NCBI RefSeq assembly: GCF_001425045.1
Contig: NZ_LMDJ01000002.1
Location: 124,001 to 188,000 of the forward strand
Length of the DNA stretch: 64,000 bases
Source of the DNA: Massilia sp. Root351
Lineage (GTDB): Bacteria > Pseudomonadota > Gammaproteobacteria > Burkholderiales > Burkholderiaceae_D
Reading direction: 5' to 3'
In this document: positions 62,903 through 64,000 of the stretch, piece by piece
How the letters are laid out: each line of letters opens with the position of its first letter
Numbering within the stretch: position 1 is the stretch's first letter
The notes under the pieces: generated by a model
Database searches by the model: none
What the model was told of the DNA's origin: nothing
What the model saw: the letters and a program-made list of their open reading frames with translations, nothing else
Made by a program: the position numbers and the translations under genes

Positions 62903-63840
62903 GCGGCGTTTTTTCCAGTTGATGAGGACATCAAGTTCGTCACTTGCTGCAAGGTGGGCGGCGTGGCGCCCGGCGCGAGGCAGGCTGCCGCACCGGCGGC
63001 GACGGCAAAGCGCAGATGCGACTGCAGTTTTTCGGCGGGCCGCCCGATGAAGCTGTAGAGCAGGGCGCCGATGCTGGCGTCGCCCGCGCCGACGGTATCC
63101 ACCACTGCAATTTCCGGCGCCGGCGCCTTCCAGCAGTTGGCTCCCTGGTAAAGCTGCGCGCCGTCCGCGCCGCGTGTGTACAGGTAGATGGCGTCCGGAT
63201 TCATGGCGCGCAGCTTGCCGAAGGCCAGCTCCGCGTCGCCGGTGCGGAACAGTCCGCGCAAATCCTCATCCGACACCTTGATGAGGTCAGCCAGCGCCGC
63301 CATGCGCTGCAGCACGGCGTCGTAGCGCCGGTCCATCAGGGCGCGGAAGTTGGGGTCGTAGCTGATGGACACGCCGTGCCGCTTGAGGTCCTCGGCCATT
63401 GCCAGCAGCTTGTCCGCCAGCGGTTGGCGCGCCAGGCTGATGCCGCCGAAATGCACCCAGCGCGCGCCGGCCTGCCAGCCCTGCGGCAGCAGCGCGGCGT
63501 CGAAATGCAGGTCCGCGCTGTCGTCACCGATGAAGAAGTAGTTCGGCGGATCGAGTTCGTGCACCACGGCCAGCAGGGGCGCCTTGTCCAGCTGCTGCAG
63601 GAAGCGGCCGTCCAGGCCGGCGGCGGCGTTGGCGGCGGCCAGCTGCGCGCCAAACACGTCGCGGCTGACGGCGCCGGCGAAGGCGCTCGGCACGCCCAGG
63701 CTCGCCACTACACGCGCCACGTTCCAGGTCGAGCCGCCGACCAGGCTGCGCCAGCCGTCCGGGCCGCTGCGTATCAGGTCGGTCAGGGCTTCGCCGGCGG
63801 CGACGAAGGCGGGGAAATCGGCGGAGTCCGGAGTGTTCAT
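62899..63840 (-). CDS. PfkB-family sugar kinase, probable fructokinase
   Basis: 313 residues. GGSTWNVARVVASLGVPSAF near the N-terminus, HFGGISLA, YDPNFRALMD and the C-terminal DTVGAGDASIGALLYSF anion-hole signature with the catalytic Asp. PfkB kinases phosphorylate fructose and related ketoses; the AGE-family isomerase gene directly upstream could supply fructose from mannose (inference). ATG 63840 overlaps the preceding stop by four bases. Confidence 0.88.
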   Translation of the reverse strand: MNTPDSADFPAFVAAGEALTDLIRSGPDGWRSLVGGSTWNVARVVASLGVPSAFAGAVSRDVFGAQLAAANAAAGLDGRFLQQLDKAPLLAVVHELDPPNYFFIGDDSADLHFDAALLPQGWQAGARWVHFGGISLARQPLADKLLAMAEDLKRHGVSISYDPNFRALMDRRYDAVLQRMAALADLIKVSDEDLRGLFRTGDAELAFGKLRAMNPDAIYLYTRGADGAQLYQGANCWKAPAPEIAVVDTVGAGDASIGALLYSFIGRPAEKLQSHLRFAVAAGAAACLAPGATPPTLQQVTNLMSSSTGKNAA

Positions 63841-64000
63841 GGCTGGCGTCCAATAGCAGGTTCGGTAGCAAGGGCGATCACATTGAGCACCTCGTGGCAG
63901 GCGCCCATCGTATGGTAGTCGACTTTCCCGGCCGGGCTCTTCTCGGCGCTGATCTTGCGGTTGTCCGGTGTCAGGATGCGGTACCAGGCGCCGTGGCGGT
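63837..64000 (-). CDS. C-terminal end of an AGE-family epimerase/isomerase
   Basis: The last 53 codons of a gene that continues past the right edge. WYRILTPDNRKIS followed by EKSPAGKVDYHTMGACHEVL and NVIALA match the C-terminus of N-acylglucosamine 2-epimerase family proteins, which include mannose isomerases and cellobiose/mannobiose 2-epimerases. Its stop overlaps the kinase start (ATGA). The subfamily cannot be told from this fragment. Confidence 0.75.
   Translation of the reverse strand, partial: RHGAWYRILTPDNRKISAEKSPAGKVDYHTMGACHEVLNVIALATEPAIGRQP

Overview
The window is GC-rich, densely coded Gram-negative DNA. Abundant TonB-dependent receptors, several PEP-CTERM sorted exoproteins, Tat-exported enzymes and the codon usage suggest a soil or rhizosphere betaproteobacterium of the Oxalobacteraceae (Massilia/Duganella type). 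This is inferred from gene content only; no rRNA or tRNA gene was seen. Most of the window is devoted to degrading and importing acidic and galactose-containing polysaccharides, with a short housekeeping island in the middle.

Region A (about 1-27.8 kb) reads as a glycosaminoglycan-type utilisation locus. Two paralogous PL8 lyases lie at its outer ends (267-3209 and 25240-27711). Between them are a seven-gene overlapping operon for N-acetylgalactosamine catabolism (agaS, ROK kinase, agaZ, DeoR regulator, agaA, sugar porter, PEP-CTERM protein), two GH105 hydrolases (one fused to a DUF4861-like domain), a cytoplasmic GH88 unsaturated glucuronyl hydrolase, a second MFS transporter, a TonB-dependent receptor with a phospholipase C, a beta-helix protein and a LacI regulator. 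About ten near-identical operator-like palindromes (core TAACGTTA with TATCGTTA/TAACGATA variants) sit before almost every transcription unit, so one LacI protein probably controls the whole locus. No sulfatase and no tagatose-bisphosphate aldolase are present in the window.

Region B (27.7-30.9 kb) holds a decayed gene remnant, a PL11-type rhamnogalacturonan lyase and a small PEP-CTERM protein. Region C (31-42.3 kb) is more ordinary: LemA plus two TPM-domain proteins, a Na/Pi cotransporter, an ABC amino-acid-type binding protein, a LysR regulator divergent from glutaryl-CoA dehydrogenase, a small Cys-pair protein, a JmjC/cupin-like protein, an AEC permease and a subtilisin-like protease.

Region D (42.4-57.6 kb) is a second polysaccharide locus: a PEP-CTERM protein, a 1504-residue multidomain alginate-lyase-fold protein with an internal duplication, a Tat-lipoprotein with alginate-lyase-like, FN3-like and LamG-like parts, a large TonB-dependent receptor, a secreted GH2 beta-galactosidase and a second LacI regulator. 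Four copies of a palindrome with core TTATCGATAA mark its promoters, distinct from but related to the operators of region A.

Region E (57.7-64 kb) is a tightly packed minus-strand operon running in from beyond the right edge: AGE-family epimerase (C-terminus only), PfkB sugar kinase, GH97 glycosidase, LacY-like oligosaccharide symporter, a second GH88-like hydrolase and a beta-propeller protein. Together these would cleave, import, isomerise and phosphorylate an oligosaccharide.
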